The notes under the pieces: model-generated
What the model was told of the DNA's origin: nothing
Database searches by the model: none
Seen by the model: the letters and a program-made list of their open reading frames with translations, nothing else
Assembly: GCA_021803465.1 (NCBI GenBank)
Contig: JAJZLL010000024.1
Span: 1 to 53,559, forward strand
DNA from: a bacterium
GTDB lineage: Bacteria > Chloroflexota > Dormibacteria > Aeolococcales > Aeolococcaceae
DNA length: 53,559 nt
Direction: 5' to 3'
In this document: positions 7,738 through 16,648 of the stretch, one piece after another
Layout of the letters: each line of letters starts with the position of its first letter
Numbering within the stretch: the stretch's first letter is position 1
Made by a program: the position numbers and the translations under genes

Positions 7738-9486
7738 ATGGAAACTCCTGAAACACGTACATGTGATGTCCTCGTCATCGGTGCAGGTGGCGCAGGCATG
7801 CGGGCAGCGATCGCTGCAACAGAGGCTGGGTGCTCGACCATTGTCGTCACGAAGTCCCTTCTTGGAAAGGCGCACACGGTCATGGCTGAGGGTGGCATCG
7901 CAGCAGCTCTTGGCAATGTGGATCCCGATGACGACTGGAAGGTCCACTTCGCGGACACTATGCTCGGAGGGCAGTTGCTCAACAACTGGCGTATGGTCGA
8001 GATCTATGCGCACGAGGTCATTGACCGGGTGCGCGAGCTTGAGAGCTGGGGTGGACTCTTTGACAGGACACCTGCTGGGGGAATCATGCAGAGGGCATTC
8101 GGTGCCCACTCATGGAAGCGGCTCTGCCATGTGGGTGACCGCACAGGGCTTGAGCTCATCCGCACCTGCCAGGACCGTCTTACGGCAACAGGAAAGGCGG
8201 ATGTATGCATGGAGTACACGCTCACGAAGCTCGTGAGTGATGGCAACCGCATTGTTGGCGCCATAGGCTACAAGCGGAGCGACGGTGGCTTTGTTGTCAT
8301 CAATGCGAAGGCTGTAGTCCTTGCGACAGGTGGGTGGGGGAAGATGTTCCGCTACACCTCGAACTCCTGGGAGGGAACAGGGGATGGCGCTGCAATGGCG
8401 TATGAGGTCGGAGCGGAACTCCTGGACATGGAGTTCATCCAGTTTCATCCGACAGGCATGATCTGGCCACCTGGTGCACGGGGCATCCTTGTCACGGAAG
8501 CTGTCCGTGGTGAGGGAGGCTACCTCTACAACAGCGAAGGCAAGCGGTTCATGTTCGAGTACGATCCGAAGAAACTCGAGCTGAGTTCCCGTGACGTTGT
8601 CGCACGGTCCATTTACAAGGAAGTGAAGGCGGGTCGTGGAACGCCCCATGGTGGCGCCTACCTCGACATCCGGCACAGGGGAGGAGACTACATCAAGCGG
8701 AAGCTTCCTTCGATGTATGAGCAGTTCCATGCTCTTGCTGCAGTGGACATCACGAAGGAGCCGATGGAAGTTGCTCCCACCATCCACTACACGATGGGTG
8801 GGATCAAGGTGGATCCAGAGACTGCAGCCTCCACTGTCCCAGGACTCTATGCGGCTGGTGAGGTTGCGGGAGGGCTCCATGGTGCGAACCGGCTTGGTGG
8901 AAACTCCCTTGGGGACATTCTCGTCTTCGGACGGCGGGCTGGAGAAGCTGCTGCGGAGTTTGCGAAGTCGCACGAGGCTGCATCCGTTCCCGATGGGGAA
9001 CTCGATGCTGAGCAGAAGCGTGTGCTTGCGCCACTTGCTGCGCCAGAGAAGGGGGAAGGCGAGAATCCATATCTCCTCCATGAGGCACTCCAGTGGGCCA
9101 TGCAGGATGATGCAGGCATTGCGAGGACTGAGGAGTCGCTGAACAGATCACTTTCTGCCATCCAGGAACTCAAGGGGCGGGCCAAGAACATGCATGTGCC
9201 TGGTGGCAGGACGATGAATCCTGGCTGGCACACCTGCAGGGATGTTGAGTCCATGCTCACTGTCTCCGAGGCAATCGTGCGAAGCGCGATCGAGCGGCGG
9301 GAGAGCCGGGGTTCGCAGTGGCGGCTTGACTACCTCGAGAAGGATCCAGAGCAGGCCAAGGTGAACTACGTGACGTACAGGAATGGTGACAGCATGGCTG
9401 TGAAGCCTGTGCCCCATGACCCCATTCCCAAGGAGAAGGAGGAGCTGCTCCACCACTCGCGGTTCTATGAGGAGAAGAAGGCATGA
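7738..9486 (+). CDS. sdhA: Succinate dehydrogenase / fumarate reductase flavoprotein subunit
   Basis: 582 residues. It oxidises succinate to fumarate with covalently bound FAD on the cytoplasmic face. The Rossmann motif DVLVIGAGGAGM is at the N-terminus, and KAHTVMAEGG carries the histidine expected to be linked to FAD. Substrate-site motifs QFHPTG and EAVRGEGG follow, then HYTMGGI and the C-terminal FAD segment ANRLGGNSLGDILVFGRRAG. The ATG at 7738 is preferred over one at 7732 because AGGA then sits at normal spacing. It begins 9 nt after sdhC, and its stop overlaps the sdhB start by ATGA, so the three genes form one operon. Sequence alone does not tell succinate dehydrogenase from fumarate reductase. 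The aerobic-type neighbour mdh favours the former. Confidence 0.95.
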   Translation: METPETRTCDVLVIGAGGAGMRAAIAATEAGCSTIVVTKSLLGKAHTVMAEGGIAAALGNVDPDDDWKVHFADTMLGGQLLNNWRMVEIYAHEVIDRVRELESWGGLFDRTPAGGIMQRAFGAHSWKRLCHVGDRTGLELIRTCQDRLTATGKADVCMEYTLTKLVSDGNRIVGAIGYKRSDGGFVVINAKAVVLATGGWGKMFRYTSNSWEGTGDGAAMAYEVGAELLDMEFIQFHPTGMIWPPGARGILVTEAVRGEGGYLYNSEGKRFMFEYDPKKLELSSRDVVARSIYKEVKAGRGTPHGGAYLDIRHRGGDYIKRKLPSMYEQFHALAAVDITKEPMEVAPTIHYTMGGIKVDPETAASTVPGLYAAGEVAGGLHGANRLGGNSLGDILVFGRRAGEAAAEFAKSHEAASVPDGELDAEQKRVLAPLAAPEKGEGENPYLLHEALQWAMQDDAGIARTEESLNRSLSAIQELKGRAKNMHVPGGRTMNPGWHTCRDVESMLTVSEAIVRSAIERRESRGSQWRLDYLEKDPEQAKVNYVTYRNGDSMAVKPVPHDPIPKEKEELLHHSRFYEEKKA

Positions 9487-10301
9487 CTGACACTGCAGAG
9501 GCAACGACAGACATCCGACACACGCAGGATGGACGTACAGGCCGCACAGTGCGCTTCTCGGTGTTCCGTGGTGTTCCCGGTGCGCAGGCATCGTATGTCA
9601 CCTATGATGTCCCGGAAGTTGAGGGCATGGTCGTCCTTGATGCCATCCACTACATCCAGAAGAACCTCGACATGGACCTTGCCTGCAGGTGGAACTGCAA
9701 GGCAGCCAAGTGCGGTTCCTGCAGCGCGGAAGTGAATGGCCATCCTGTGCTCATGTGCAAGACGAGGGTCGATGATCTTCCCGAAGGGACAGTAACAGTC
9801 GCGCCCATGAAGACCTTTCCGCTCGTGAAGGATCTCGTGACTGATGTCTCCCGGAACTACAAGGTGAATGCTGCGATCACACCTTTCACTCCACGGAAGG
9901 ATGAGCCGACACCCTGGAAGATCCAGCAGCATGACATTGAGCGACTGTACGAGTTCAGGAAGTGCATCGAGTGCTTTCTGTGCATGGATGTCTGCCACAT
10001 TCTGCGGAACCATGACCTCCATGAGGAGTACTACGGTCCCAGGTATTTTGTGCGCATGGCAGGTCTTGAAATGCATCCCATGGATGATGCGGACCGAACG
10101 GATGAGATACGGACTGCAGGTGGCATAGGTTTCTGCAACATCACAAAGTGCTGCACGGATGTCTGTCCGGAACATATCCACATCACGGACAACGCCATCA
10201 TTCCGATGAAGGAGCGAGTTGCTGACCGCCACTGGGATCCCATTCGCCGCATGTTCACGAAGAAGAAGCAGACAGCAAATGCTGCAGATGCGGCCGAGTA
10301 G
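9483..10301 (+). CDS. sdhB: Succinate dehydrogenase iron-sulfur subunit
   Basis: 272 residues. It carries electrons from FAD in SdhA to the membrane anchor through three clusters. The [2Fe-2S] cysteines are C72, C77, C80 and C92 (C-x4-C-x2-C-x11-C). The second domain has CIECFLCMDVC (C161, C164, C167 and C171) and CNITKCCTDVC (C218, C223, C224 and C228), as expected for one [4Fe-4S] and one [3Fe-4S] cluster. The C-terminus is basic (TKKKQ). The start codon overlaps the sdhA stop by 4 nt, with GGAG upstream. A strong hairpin terminator follows the gene. Confidence 0.95.
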   Translation: MTDTAEATTDIRHTQDGRTGRTVRFSVFRGVPGAQASYVTYDVPEVEGMVVLDAIHYIQKNLDMDLACRWNCKAAKCGSCSAEVNGHPVLMCKTRVDDLPEGTVTVAPMKTFPLVKDLVTDVSRNYKVNAAITPFTPRKDEPTPWKIQQHDIERLYEFRKCIECFLCMDVCHILRNHDLHEEYYGPRYFVRMAGLEMHPMDDADRTDEIRTAGGIGFCNITKCCTDVCPEHIHITDNAIIPMKERVADRHWDPIRRMFTKKKQTANAADAAE

Positions 10302-10369
10302 CTGCTGGGAGCATCACGTTCCCTCTGGGCTGAGCTGACACCTCATTCCTGTCACACCAACCGGACAGC

Positions 10370-10407
10370 AAAAACGGGGGGAGGTCCAATGAAGGGCCTC
10401 CCCGTTT
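10370..10407. terminator. Bidirectional rho-independent terminator
   Basis: An A-run is followed by a G+C-rich stem (CGGGGGGAGGTCC pairing with GGGCCTCCCCG) and then TTT. It sits between the convergent sdhB and mdh genes and reads as a terminator on both strands. Confidence 0.85.
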
Positions 10408-10434
10408 GCACATTACAGGTCTTGTACGTGCTCG

Positions 10435-11427
10435 CTACGCAAGAAGCGCAGCAGGAGTGAGTTCCCGAAGTCCAAGCGCGCTTCCGTTCTGGTCCACGAC
10501 TGTCAGAAGATCCCGAACGGATTCCGCTGAGCGGTGGAGTGCTGCTGTCTCATCAGAGTTGAGTTCAACCGGGAATACCCGCTCCAGCCCCCTGGCGCTG
10601 AGCTGGCAGGGAACGCCAGTGAAGACGCCATGAATGCCGTACTCGCCTTCAAGATAGACGCTCACTGGAAGCACAGCATGGCTGTCATGGACAATGGCAT
10701 CGACCATCTGGGTGACTGCTGCGCTTGGTGCGTAGTAGGCGCTCCCTGACTTCAGGAGACCCACGATCTCTGCACCACCATCACGTGTGCGCTGGACTAT
10801 GGATGCAAGACGCTCCTTGCCGATGAGTTCCTCGACACACACTCCACCGACTGTGGTGAGACGGGTGAGAGGAACCATGGTATCGCCATGGCCACCGATG
10901 ACATATGCCTGGACATCGCTCCGCGACACCTTGAGCTCATCCGCGACAAACGTGCGGAAACGGGCAGTGTCAAGGATGCCTGCCATGCCGATGACACGCT
11001 CACGCGGGAAACCGCTTGCTGCCATGGCGACATGGGCCATTGCATCAAGGGGATTGCTCACGACAACGAAGACAGACTTTGGTGAGTGCTTCGCTGCATT
11101 CCTGGCCACGGATGCGACAATCTTCGCATTCGTCTGCACGAGATCATCACGTGACATGCCAGGCTTCCGTGCCATGCCGCTTGTGATGACAACAATGTCG
11201 GAGTTGGCAGTCGGCTCCCAGCCAGTATCGTCAGTGACAGTGACTCCTGTCAGTGTGGAGTCGAAACCTACAACAGGACCAGCTTCTGCGAGATCGAGCG
11301 CCTTTCCCTGGGGCATGCCTTCAATGACATCGACAAGGACAAGGTCCGCATAGTCCCGTTCAGCGAGACGGAGTGCAGTGGTTGCGCCAACGTTTCCAGC
11401 ACCAATGACTGTGATCTTCATTCTCAT
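10435..11427 (-). CDS. mdh: Malate dehydrogenase (lactate-dehydrogenase-like type)
   Basis: 330 residues. It interconverts malate and oxaloacetate with NAD in the TCA cycle. The Rossmann motif [14 protein letters not shown] opens the protein. The mobile-loop segment [13 protein letters not shown] carries the arginines that select malate over lactate, and the substrate arginine and catalytic histidine are in DTARFRT and GGHGDTM. Length and motifs match the LDH-like MDH group. The ATG at 11427 has GAGG about 8 nt upstream; MKIT at 11421 is an alternative. It is convergent with sdhCAB, which puts two consecutive TCA-cycle activities side by side, and divergent from nth. A C-terminal extension of about 15 residues ends in AALLA. 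Confidence 0.95.
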   Translation of the reverse strand: MRMKITVIGAGNVGATTALRLAERDYADLVLVDVIEGMPQGKALDLAEAGPVVGFDSTLTGVTVTDDTGWEPTANSDIVVITSGMARKPGMSRDDLVQTNAKIVASVARNAAKHSPKSVFVVVSNPLDAMAHVAMAASGFPRERVIGMAGILDTARFRTFVADELKVSRSDVQAYVIGGHGDTMVPLTRLTTVGGVCVEELIGKERLASIVQRTRDGGAEIVGLLKSGSAYYAPSAAVTQMVDAIVHDSHAVLPVSVYLEGEYGIHGVFTGVPCQLSARGLERVFPVELNSDETAALHRSAESVRDLLTVVDQNGSALGLRELTPAALLA

Positions 11428-11476
11428 GACGAGTACCTCAATGAGACGGATGGGAAAATGGGGTTATTGCTCTTCG

Positions 11477-11482
11477 ATTGTA
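11477..11482 (-). promoter_or_regulatory. Candidate -10 box for mdh
   Basis: TACAAT on the minus strand, 49 nt upstream of the mdh ATG, so this gene has a leader with a Shine-Dalgarno sequence, unlike many others here. No clear -35. Confidence 0.35.
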
Positions 11483-11543
11483 GTCGCCTGGCATCTCCCT
11501 CCGTTGCGTACCATGGAGGTGGAGTCCACGAGAGAGGAGAGCC

Positions 11544-12200
11544 ATGAAGCAGAGCGAGACAGCTGAGGAGCGGGAAGACCGGATCAGGCAGATCTGTGCA
11601 CGTCTTGCTGCAGCGTATCCGGATGCTGCCTGTGCTCTCACCCATGCGAACGCGTTCGAGCTTCTCGTGGCAACCATCCTCTCTGCGCAGTGCACAGATG
11701 AGCGTGTGAACATGGTCACGCCCCGACTCTTCCAGAAGTTCCCCGATCCCGCATCCCTTGCTGCTGCTCCGGCAGCCGAGGTGGAGGAGTGCATCCGGTC
11801 CACAGGTTTCTTCCGTGCCAAGGCACGTTCCATCATTGGGATGGCGCAGGCGCTCATGACGGGATTCGACGGGAAGGTTCCCTCGACCATGGAGGAGCTC
11901 ACTACCCTCCCCGGTGTAGGACGAAAGACAGCGAATGTTGTCCTTGGTGTCGCATTTGGCATTCCAGGACTCCCTGTGGACACCCATGTCACACGGATCA
12001 CGAACCTCCTTGGACTGGTGGATTCCACGGATCCTGTGCGCATAGAACAGGAGATCTGCGATGAGGTGCCTCGGGAGGACTGGACGCTGCTCAGTCTCCG
12101 CCTCATCCTCCATGGGCGGGCAGTCTGCATTGCACGGAGACCAAAGTGCCAGCAGTGCGTGCTCAATACGCTGTGCCCGAGTGCCCGCAGCCTGTCCTGA
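11544..12200 (+). CDS. nth: Endonuclease III (DNA glycosylase / AP lyase)
   Basis: 218 residues. It removes oxidised pyrimidines from DNA and cuts the abasic site in base excision repair. The helix-hairpin-helix element LPGVGRKTANVVL contains the catalytic lysine, and VDTHVTRI the catalytic aspartate. The C-terminus has the [4Fe-4S] ligand pattern C-x6-C-x2-C-x5-C (CIARRPKCQQCVLNTLC). Length is typical of the family. AGGAG lies 4 nt before the ATG. It is divergent from mdh and ends 13 nt before the convergent arrestin-like gene. Confidence 0.95.
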   Translation: MKQSETAEEREDRIRQICARLAAAYPDAACALTHANAFELLVATILSAQCTDERVNMVTPRLFQKFPDPASLAAAPAAEVEECIRSTGFFRAKARSIIGMAQALMTGFDGKVPSTMEELTTLPGVGRKTANVVLGVAFGIPGLPVDTHVTRITNLLGLVDSTDPVRIEQEICDEVPREDWTLLSLRLILHGRAVCIARRPKCQQCVLNTLCPSARSLS

Positions 12201-12213
12201 CTGGTGATTTCTC

Positions 12214-12756
12214 CTAGCTCGCGTTCTCGTCAGTCAGTGCGAAGACTGTGAAGCTGTTCGTCGCATGGAGTGCGTGCTCCTTGCCATCCACTGTCGCATC
12301 GACATCGAGTGCATATGACAGTTCATGTCTGCCAGGAACTGCCTTGAGAAAGGCTGGATCCGAGGAGAGGTTGACTGCGGGAACAGAGGGGGCCTTTGGG
12401 AGGGAATCAAAGAACTCTGCGTACGAAATGGTGAAACTCACGCTCCGTTCCTCCCTGTCCGCAATGGGAAAGGGTTCCGCTAGAGTGCTGGAGGCGGAAT
12501 GCGCGAACGTTGCACGGATGTCGTTTGAGTAGAGGGACATCGTGCTGCCCTCGAGATCTGGTGCGACCATCTCCTGCTTCTGGACAGTGAGGGTGAGGTG
12601 AGAGACAGTATGGTCTCCATTGCGTGCGGAAAGCTTCACGGTGATGGGAAGCGCAGCCGGAGAGACATGGAGATCCTCTGGGATGATGATCTCAGCCCGC
12701 ACCCCAGAGTCCTCGACATCCTGCAGGACGTTCTCAATATCCTTGAATATTCCCAC
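12214..12756 (-). CDS. Putative arrestin-like / Spo0M-like protein
   Basis: 180 residues, all predicted beta-rich, with no signal peptide or membrane segment. The first half (ALPITVKLSARNGDHTVSHLTLTV) has the look of the N-terminal sheet of sporulation-control Spo0M and arrestin-fold proteins, and a second sheet domain follows. That resemblance is only by eye. The GTG at 12756 is chosen because AAGGAG lies 5 nt upstream; another GTG at 12762 overlaps that site. It follows kimA closely on the same strand (22 nt) and may be co-transcribed with it. Function is unknown. Confidence 0.7.
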   Translation of the reverse strand: MGIFKDIENVLQDVEDSGVRAEIIIPEDLHVSPAALPITVKLSARNGDHTVSHLTLTVQKQEMVAPDLEGSTMSLYSNDIRATFAHSASSTLAEPFPIADREERSVSFTISYAEFFDSLPKAPSVPAVNLSSDPAFLKAVPGRHELSYALDVDATVDGKEHALHATNSFTVFALTDENAS

Positions 12757-12778
12757 TTCCACTCCTTTTCAGTTTAAG

Positions 12779-15031
12779 TCAGATGGCTTCATGGTCGACA
12801 TGGCTTTTCGGAGCTGACTTCACACCTTGTTTCTGCTTGCGGCCGATATGGTAGGGAACATCGATCACGATGGTTCCTGGCCTGAAGAAGAGAAGAGCCT
12901 TGAGCCGGAGTGCTGACTGGTTATGGAGGATCTGGTGCCACCACCTTGTTGCAATAAGCTCAGGAAGGAGCACGACTATGGTGTCGTCCTTGTGCTGGCG
13001 GTCAATGGCATCGATGTAGGCGATAAGCGGTCGGAGCATGTTGCGGTAGGGGGACTCGATGATCTCAAGGGGTACATGGTTTCCCCACGTTTCCCACTCG
13101 AGGCGGAGCTTCGCAATGTGCTCTTCGTCATCACAGACATGGACTGCGACCACATTGTCGGACATGGTCCGTGCGAGGGCGAGTGACTGGAGGCTGATGG
13201 AGTTGAAGCTCGCTATGGGAACAATGCAGATCGGCTTGATTGCTGATGGAGATGTGGGAAGCTCGTTCACAAGAATTTCGTTCACCTGCTTGTAGTGCCG
13301 GTGTATGGACATGAAGAGTGCGAAGAGTGTGGGAATGATGATGAGTACCACCCACGCGCCTTCACGGAACTTCACAACAGCCTCAATGATGAAGACAGTT
13401 GCAGTAGCGACCATGCCAAGAGAGCTGATGGGAAGGCTTCGCTTCCATCCTTTTTCACGGCGCTTCCACCAGCGGACAACCATTCCTGCCTGGGAGAGCG
13501 TGAACGCAAGGAACACTCCAATCGCGTAGAGCGGAATGAGTGCGTCCGTGATGCCCTTGAACACGATGATGAGGACGATGGAGAGTGAGGAGAGTACGAC
13601 GATGCCATTGCTGAATGCGAGCCTGTCCCCAAGCCTCTTGAACTGGTGTGGTGCGTACTCGTCCCGTGCAAGAAAGAAAAGAAGCCGGGGGAAGTCCGAG
13701 AAGGCAGTGTTTGCTGCAAGCACAAGAATGAGCGTCGTTACTGCGACAGTAAAGAAATAAAAGATGCCAGGAGTGTGGCCGGGAAGGTCCCAGGAAGCAA
13801 CATGGGCAAGCTGGGAGATGAGGGTCTGGTAGTTGCTGCTCGCGGAGTTGTACGCCTCGAGACCGAGCAGATGTGCGGAGATTCCGATGCCTATGAGCAT
13901 TGCAGCAAGAAGGCCACCCATGATCGTGATGGTCGTCCTGGCATTCCTCCATTCAGGAGGCTTGAATGCGGGTACACCATCACTGATTGCCTCAATACCC
14001 GTGAGTGAGCTTGAACCGGATGCGAAGGACTGGAGGAGAAGCCAGAGGCTCACTGTTCCCACAGCTCCAACAGCAAGCGGATAGGGAGCGTTCTGTGTTG
14101 CGACAGCAATGCACATGTGGTGTGCGCAAGATCCTGTGAAGTAGCGGAACAGTACAAGGAGCACCATTGCAAAGAGGGCGATGAGGAACAGGTAGGTGGG
14201 TAGCGCGAAGATGTTACCCGCCTCGCGGAGGCCCCTGAGGTTTGCGATCGCGATGAGGAGAATGACACCCACGCAGATGGGAACGATGTATGCAGTGAGA
14301 CCGGGAAACGCGCTCACCACCTGTGCAATGCCGCTTGACACGGAGACTGCAACAGTGAGGACATAGTCTGTCATGAGCGCCGAGGCAGCGATGAGTCCGA
14401 ATGTGGGACCGAGATTGTCCTTTGCGACAATGTATGATCCGCCTCCCTTTGGATACGCGCGGATGGTCTGGCGGTAGCTCATCACGACTGCAGCAAGGAG
14501 GCAGAGGATGACGCCCAGGATGGGAAGCGCGAAGGTGTGCTCCGCGCTCGGGATGTTGCCAATGATGAGGAACACGACGAGGATCTGCTCTGGTCCGTAG
14601 GCAACGGACGAGAGCGCATCTGAGGAGAGAACTGCAAGTGCTTTGAACTTTGAGAGACGTTCATGGACGAGCTGGCGTGTGGCAAGTGGCGGTCCCAGGA
14701 GTATGGTGCGAAGTATCCTCCTGAACCGTGCGAACGGAGTGAGCGGTTCGGTTGCCCTGCTTGTTGCCTCCAGCCATCCTGGAGCACGCTTCTCGAAGCC
14801 CTGCTCCCGGGAACGGACAATGCGCACATACTTCGCGCCGAGCTGGGATCCCCTGGACTCGGTCACTTCAAGATCCGGGTCGAGGAGTTCCGTCGCTGCA
14901 ACGCGGGCACGTGGAACATTGCTCCAGGACTTCCGTGCCTCCTCTATGATCTGCGCGTCCTCCGGGGACAGCTCGGCCCTGGGAGGCTCGTGCTCCTGTG
15001 GCGGGTGGGATTCGTGCTCAGTGTCTGGCAT
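12779..15031 (-). CDS. kimA: KimA-type potassium transporter (APC superfamily)
   Basis: 750 residues. KimA proteins import K+ with protons, and in Firmicutes they are inhibited by cyclic di-AMP. The core matches that family: KFKALAVLSSDALSSVAYGP, then SYRQTIRAYPKGGGSYIVAK, LGPTFGLIAASALMTDYVL and TVAVSVSSGIAQV, with about 12 predicted membrane segments between residues 135 and 580. A soluble C-terminal domain of about 150 residues (CIVPIASFNSISLQSLALA onward) resembles the universal-stress-like tail of KimA. An acidic, charged N-terminal extension of about 110 residues is longer than in the Bacillus protein. No cyclic di-AMP riboswitch is seen upstream. No clear Shine-Dalgarno sequence or -10 fixes the start, so the N-terminus may be shorter. 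Confidence 0.85.
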   Translation of the reverse strand: MPDTEHESHPPQEHEPPRAELSPEDAQIIEEARKSWSNVPRARVAATELLDPDLEVTESRGSQLGAKYVRIVRSREQGFEKRAPGWLEATSRATEPLTPFARFRRILRTILLGPPLATRQLVHERLSKFKALAVLSSDALSSVAYGPEQILVVFLIIGNIPSAEHTFALPILGVILCLLAAVVMSYRQTIRAYPKGGGSYIVAKDNLGPTFGLIAASALMTDYVLTVAVSVSSGIAQVVSAFPGLTAYIVPICVGVILLIAIANLRGLREAGNIFALPTYLFLIALFAMVLLVLFRYFTGSCAHHMCIAVATQNAPYPLAVGAVGTVSLWLLLQSFASGSSSLTGIEAISDGVPAFKPPEWRNARTTITIMGGLLAAMLIGIGISAHLLGLEAYNSASSNYQTLISQLAHVASWDLPGHTPGIFYFFTVAVTTLILVLAANTAFSDFPRLLFFLARDEYAPHQFKRLGDRLAFSNGIVVLSSLSIVLIIVFKGITDALIPLYAIGVFLAFTLSQAGMVVRWWKRREKGWKRSLPISSLGMVATATVFIIEAVVKFREGAWVVLIIIPTLFALFMSIHRHYKQVNEILVNELPTSPSAIKPICIVPIASFNSISLQSLALARTMSDNVVAVHVCDDEEHIAKLRLEWETWGNHVPLEIIESPYRNMLRPLIAYIDAIDRQHKDDTIVVLLPELIATRWWHQILHNQSALRLKALLFFRPGTIVIDVPYHIGRKQKQGVKSAPKSHVDHEAI

Positions 15032-15146
15032 GCTGCATGTGTTCCAACGTGAAGTAGCCTCTCTCCGGTAGGATAGGAAATGGAATACACACCATCATAT
15101 CGTTCAGCATGCCCCATGGATGGGCGTGCTCAGGTGTGAAACCTCG

Positions 15147-15152
15147 TATACT
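15147..15152 (+). promoter_or_regulatory. Candidate -10 box
   Basis: TATACT, 37 nt before the ATG at 15190, in the divergent gap upstream of kimA. No -35 is recognisable. Confidence 0.35.
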
Positions 15153-15189
15153 GGTAGTGTGCTTGGAGATGTGTGAAGGAAAGAACTCG

Positions 15190-16062
15190 ATGACGTCATT
15201 GCAGCCACAGAGTGATCACGACGACCCTGAGATTGAGCCGACCGTCATGAACGGTACGGACAGCACGGCAGACCCGGATTCACCACAGGCAGCACACCCT
15301 GACGAGGACGAGAGCAGTGCAGCACTGCGGAGACGGACATCGCGCAAGGGACGACAGACAATCGTCTTTTCCGTTCCCGATCTACCTCCCATTCGCCGTC
15401 CCCGGGGCTTGGACCACCTTGACCGTGTTCCACAGATTCCCTCTCCGGATCACAAGCACCTTCCCGGCTGGACCAAGCGGATGCATTCCCAGGCTGCACC
15501 CATTCTTGCGGACATTGCGGGCCATCTTGATGGCGAGGCGCAGGAAATCTACCTTGGCCAGGTGAGCAGGGTCGTTGCCATGATCAGCGAAGGAAAGTTC
15601 AGCCAGGCACGTCTCTACGCGAAACTCATTGATGACGGCTACAAGCAGGTCTCGAGCGTCCGGAAGACTCAGGAGAAGACTGCACGTCAGACAATGGCGA
15701 TAGGAACGCTCAGAAAACGGCTCAGTGACGATGTGCGGGCCCTTCAGGGAAGGGTTGGGCAGGAAGCCTTCAGCAAAATCCAGCAGGATCTCCGGCAGGC
15801 GAATACACGGGATGAGCTCCATGATGTGCAGCAGGAAGTGACACGGCTTCAGGCAGAGGTGCAGCAGGTTGAGAGCAAGCGCCGGGACCGCGAGATTGCG
15901 AGGACACGTGAGCGGATCATGCACGTTGCAGGAGGTGCGAAGTCCAGGAGCTCTGCTGCTGTCGCGCCGGAAGCAGGTGGGTGGCAGGCAATGCTCAAGC
16001 AGTTTGCAGTCGAGAATGGCATTGTGAGTGAGGAAAGCTCGGACAGCACTGATGCTGACTGA
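15190..16062 (+). CDS. Hypothetical coiled-coil protein
   Basis: 290 residues with no recognised domain. The first 60 residues are acidic and disordered (repeated D, E, P and S), followed by a basic patch (RRRTSRKGRQ). The centre is helical, and residues about 170-245 form a likely coiled coil rich in Q, E and R (LHDVQQEVTRLQAEVQQVES). No membrane segment or signal peptide is present. The ATG at 15190 has AAGGA about 10 nt upstream; an in-frame start at 15109 would add a sequence lacking coding character. It is upstream of the CBS / GltD-like operon but separated by a gap with its own promoter, so no functional link is implied. Confidence 0.7.
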   Translation: MTSLQPQSDHDDPEIEPTVMNGTDSTADPDSPQAAHPDEDESSAALRRRTSRKGRQTIVFSVPDLPPIRRPRGLDHLDRVPQIPSPDHKHLPGWTKRMHSQAAPILADIAGHLDGEAQEIYLGQVSRVVAMISEGKFSQARLYAKLIDDGYKQVSSVRKTQEKTARQTMAIGTLRKRLSDDVRALQGRVGQEAFSKIQQDLRQANTRDELHDVQQEVTRLQAEVQQVESKRRDREIARTRERIMHVAGGAKSRSSAAVAPEAGGWQAMLKQFAVENGIVSEESSDSTDAD

Positions 16063-16100
16063 GGGCTCGTAGTGCTCGAACGATGCCAGTGTCACGGCAG

Positions 16101-16106
16101 TATACT
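16101..16106 (+). promoter_or_regulatory. Candidate -10 box of the CBS / GltD-like operon
   Basis: TATACT, 44 nt before the ATG at 16151. The leader carries GGAAAGGA as a Shine-Dalgarno sequence. Confidence 0.35.
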
Positions 16107-16150
16107 GTGGGCAGCAGGTGCAGTATCGGCGAGTTGGAAAGGATTCCTCA

Positions 16151-16648
16151 ATGACCAAAACACACGATGACGTACTGACTGGGCTCGATCCAGACCGTCT
16201 TGCGCCCTCAAAAGCCAACCCCAGTGTCCGCGATGTGATGCGGCACGAGGTGGTGTACTGTCTTCCGAGCACACCAGTTGATGCAGTGGCAAAGCTGCTT
16301 GCGGACAATGATCTTGATGAGCTTCCCATGATCATTGATCACAAGGTCGTCGGGTATGTGACAGGACACGACATTCTCCAGTGCCTTGCTTCAAATGCCA
16401 TCTCAATTGCTGGCAGTGATTTCGCAGTGCGTGCACCAACAACGGCAGTCATGGCAGCGGATCTCCTCCGCTCGCCAGCCCTTCTTGTTGATGAGAAGCA
16501 GCTGCTTGGGGATGTCGTAGCGACACTGCAGCAGCAGCACCGTGCTGTCGCAGTGGTGATGCATGAGGATGAGGTTCCTGTGGGAATGATCTCTGCGAAG
16601 GAAGTTGTTGCATTCACTGCCGCTGCTGTGAATGGGGAGGGGCGTTAA
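16151..16648 (+). CDS. Stand-alone CBS-domain protein
   Basis: 165 residues forming one CBS pair (Bateman module). The first CBS covers about residues 25-85 (SVRDVMRHEVVYCLPSTPVD, then LDELPMIIDHKVVGYVTGHD), the second about 100-155 (AVAVVMHEDEVPVGMISAKE). Such pairs bind adenine nucleotides and act as energy sensors; the ligand here is unknown. The ATG at 16151 is preceded by AAAGGA at 7 nt. The TAA stop overlaps the start of the next gene by one base (TAATG), so the two are co-translated. The next protein begins with a second CBS-like region, so the two may pair physically and let nucleotide binding control the flavoprotein. Confidence 0.85.
   Translation: MTKTHDDVLTGLDPDRLAPSKANPSVRDVMRHEVVYCLPSTPVDAVAKLLADNDLDELPMIIDHKVVGYVTGHDILQCLASNAISIAGSDFAVRAPTTAVMAADLLRSPALLVDEKQLLGDVVATLQQQHRAVAVVMHEDEVPVGMISAKEVVAFTAAAVNGEGR

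Noticed and set aside
15032-15189. Cyclic di-AMP (ydaO-type) riboswitch upstream of kimA
   Set aside because: The divergent gap of about 158 nt shows none of the conserved ydaO core and is shared with the opposite gene.
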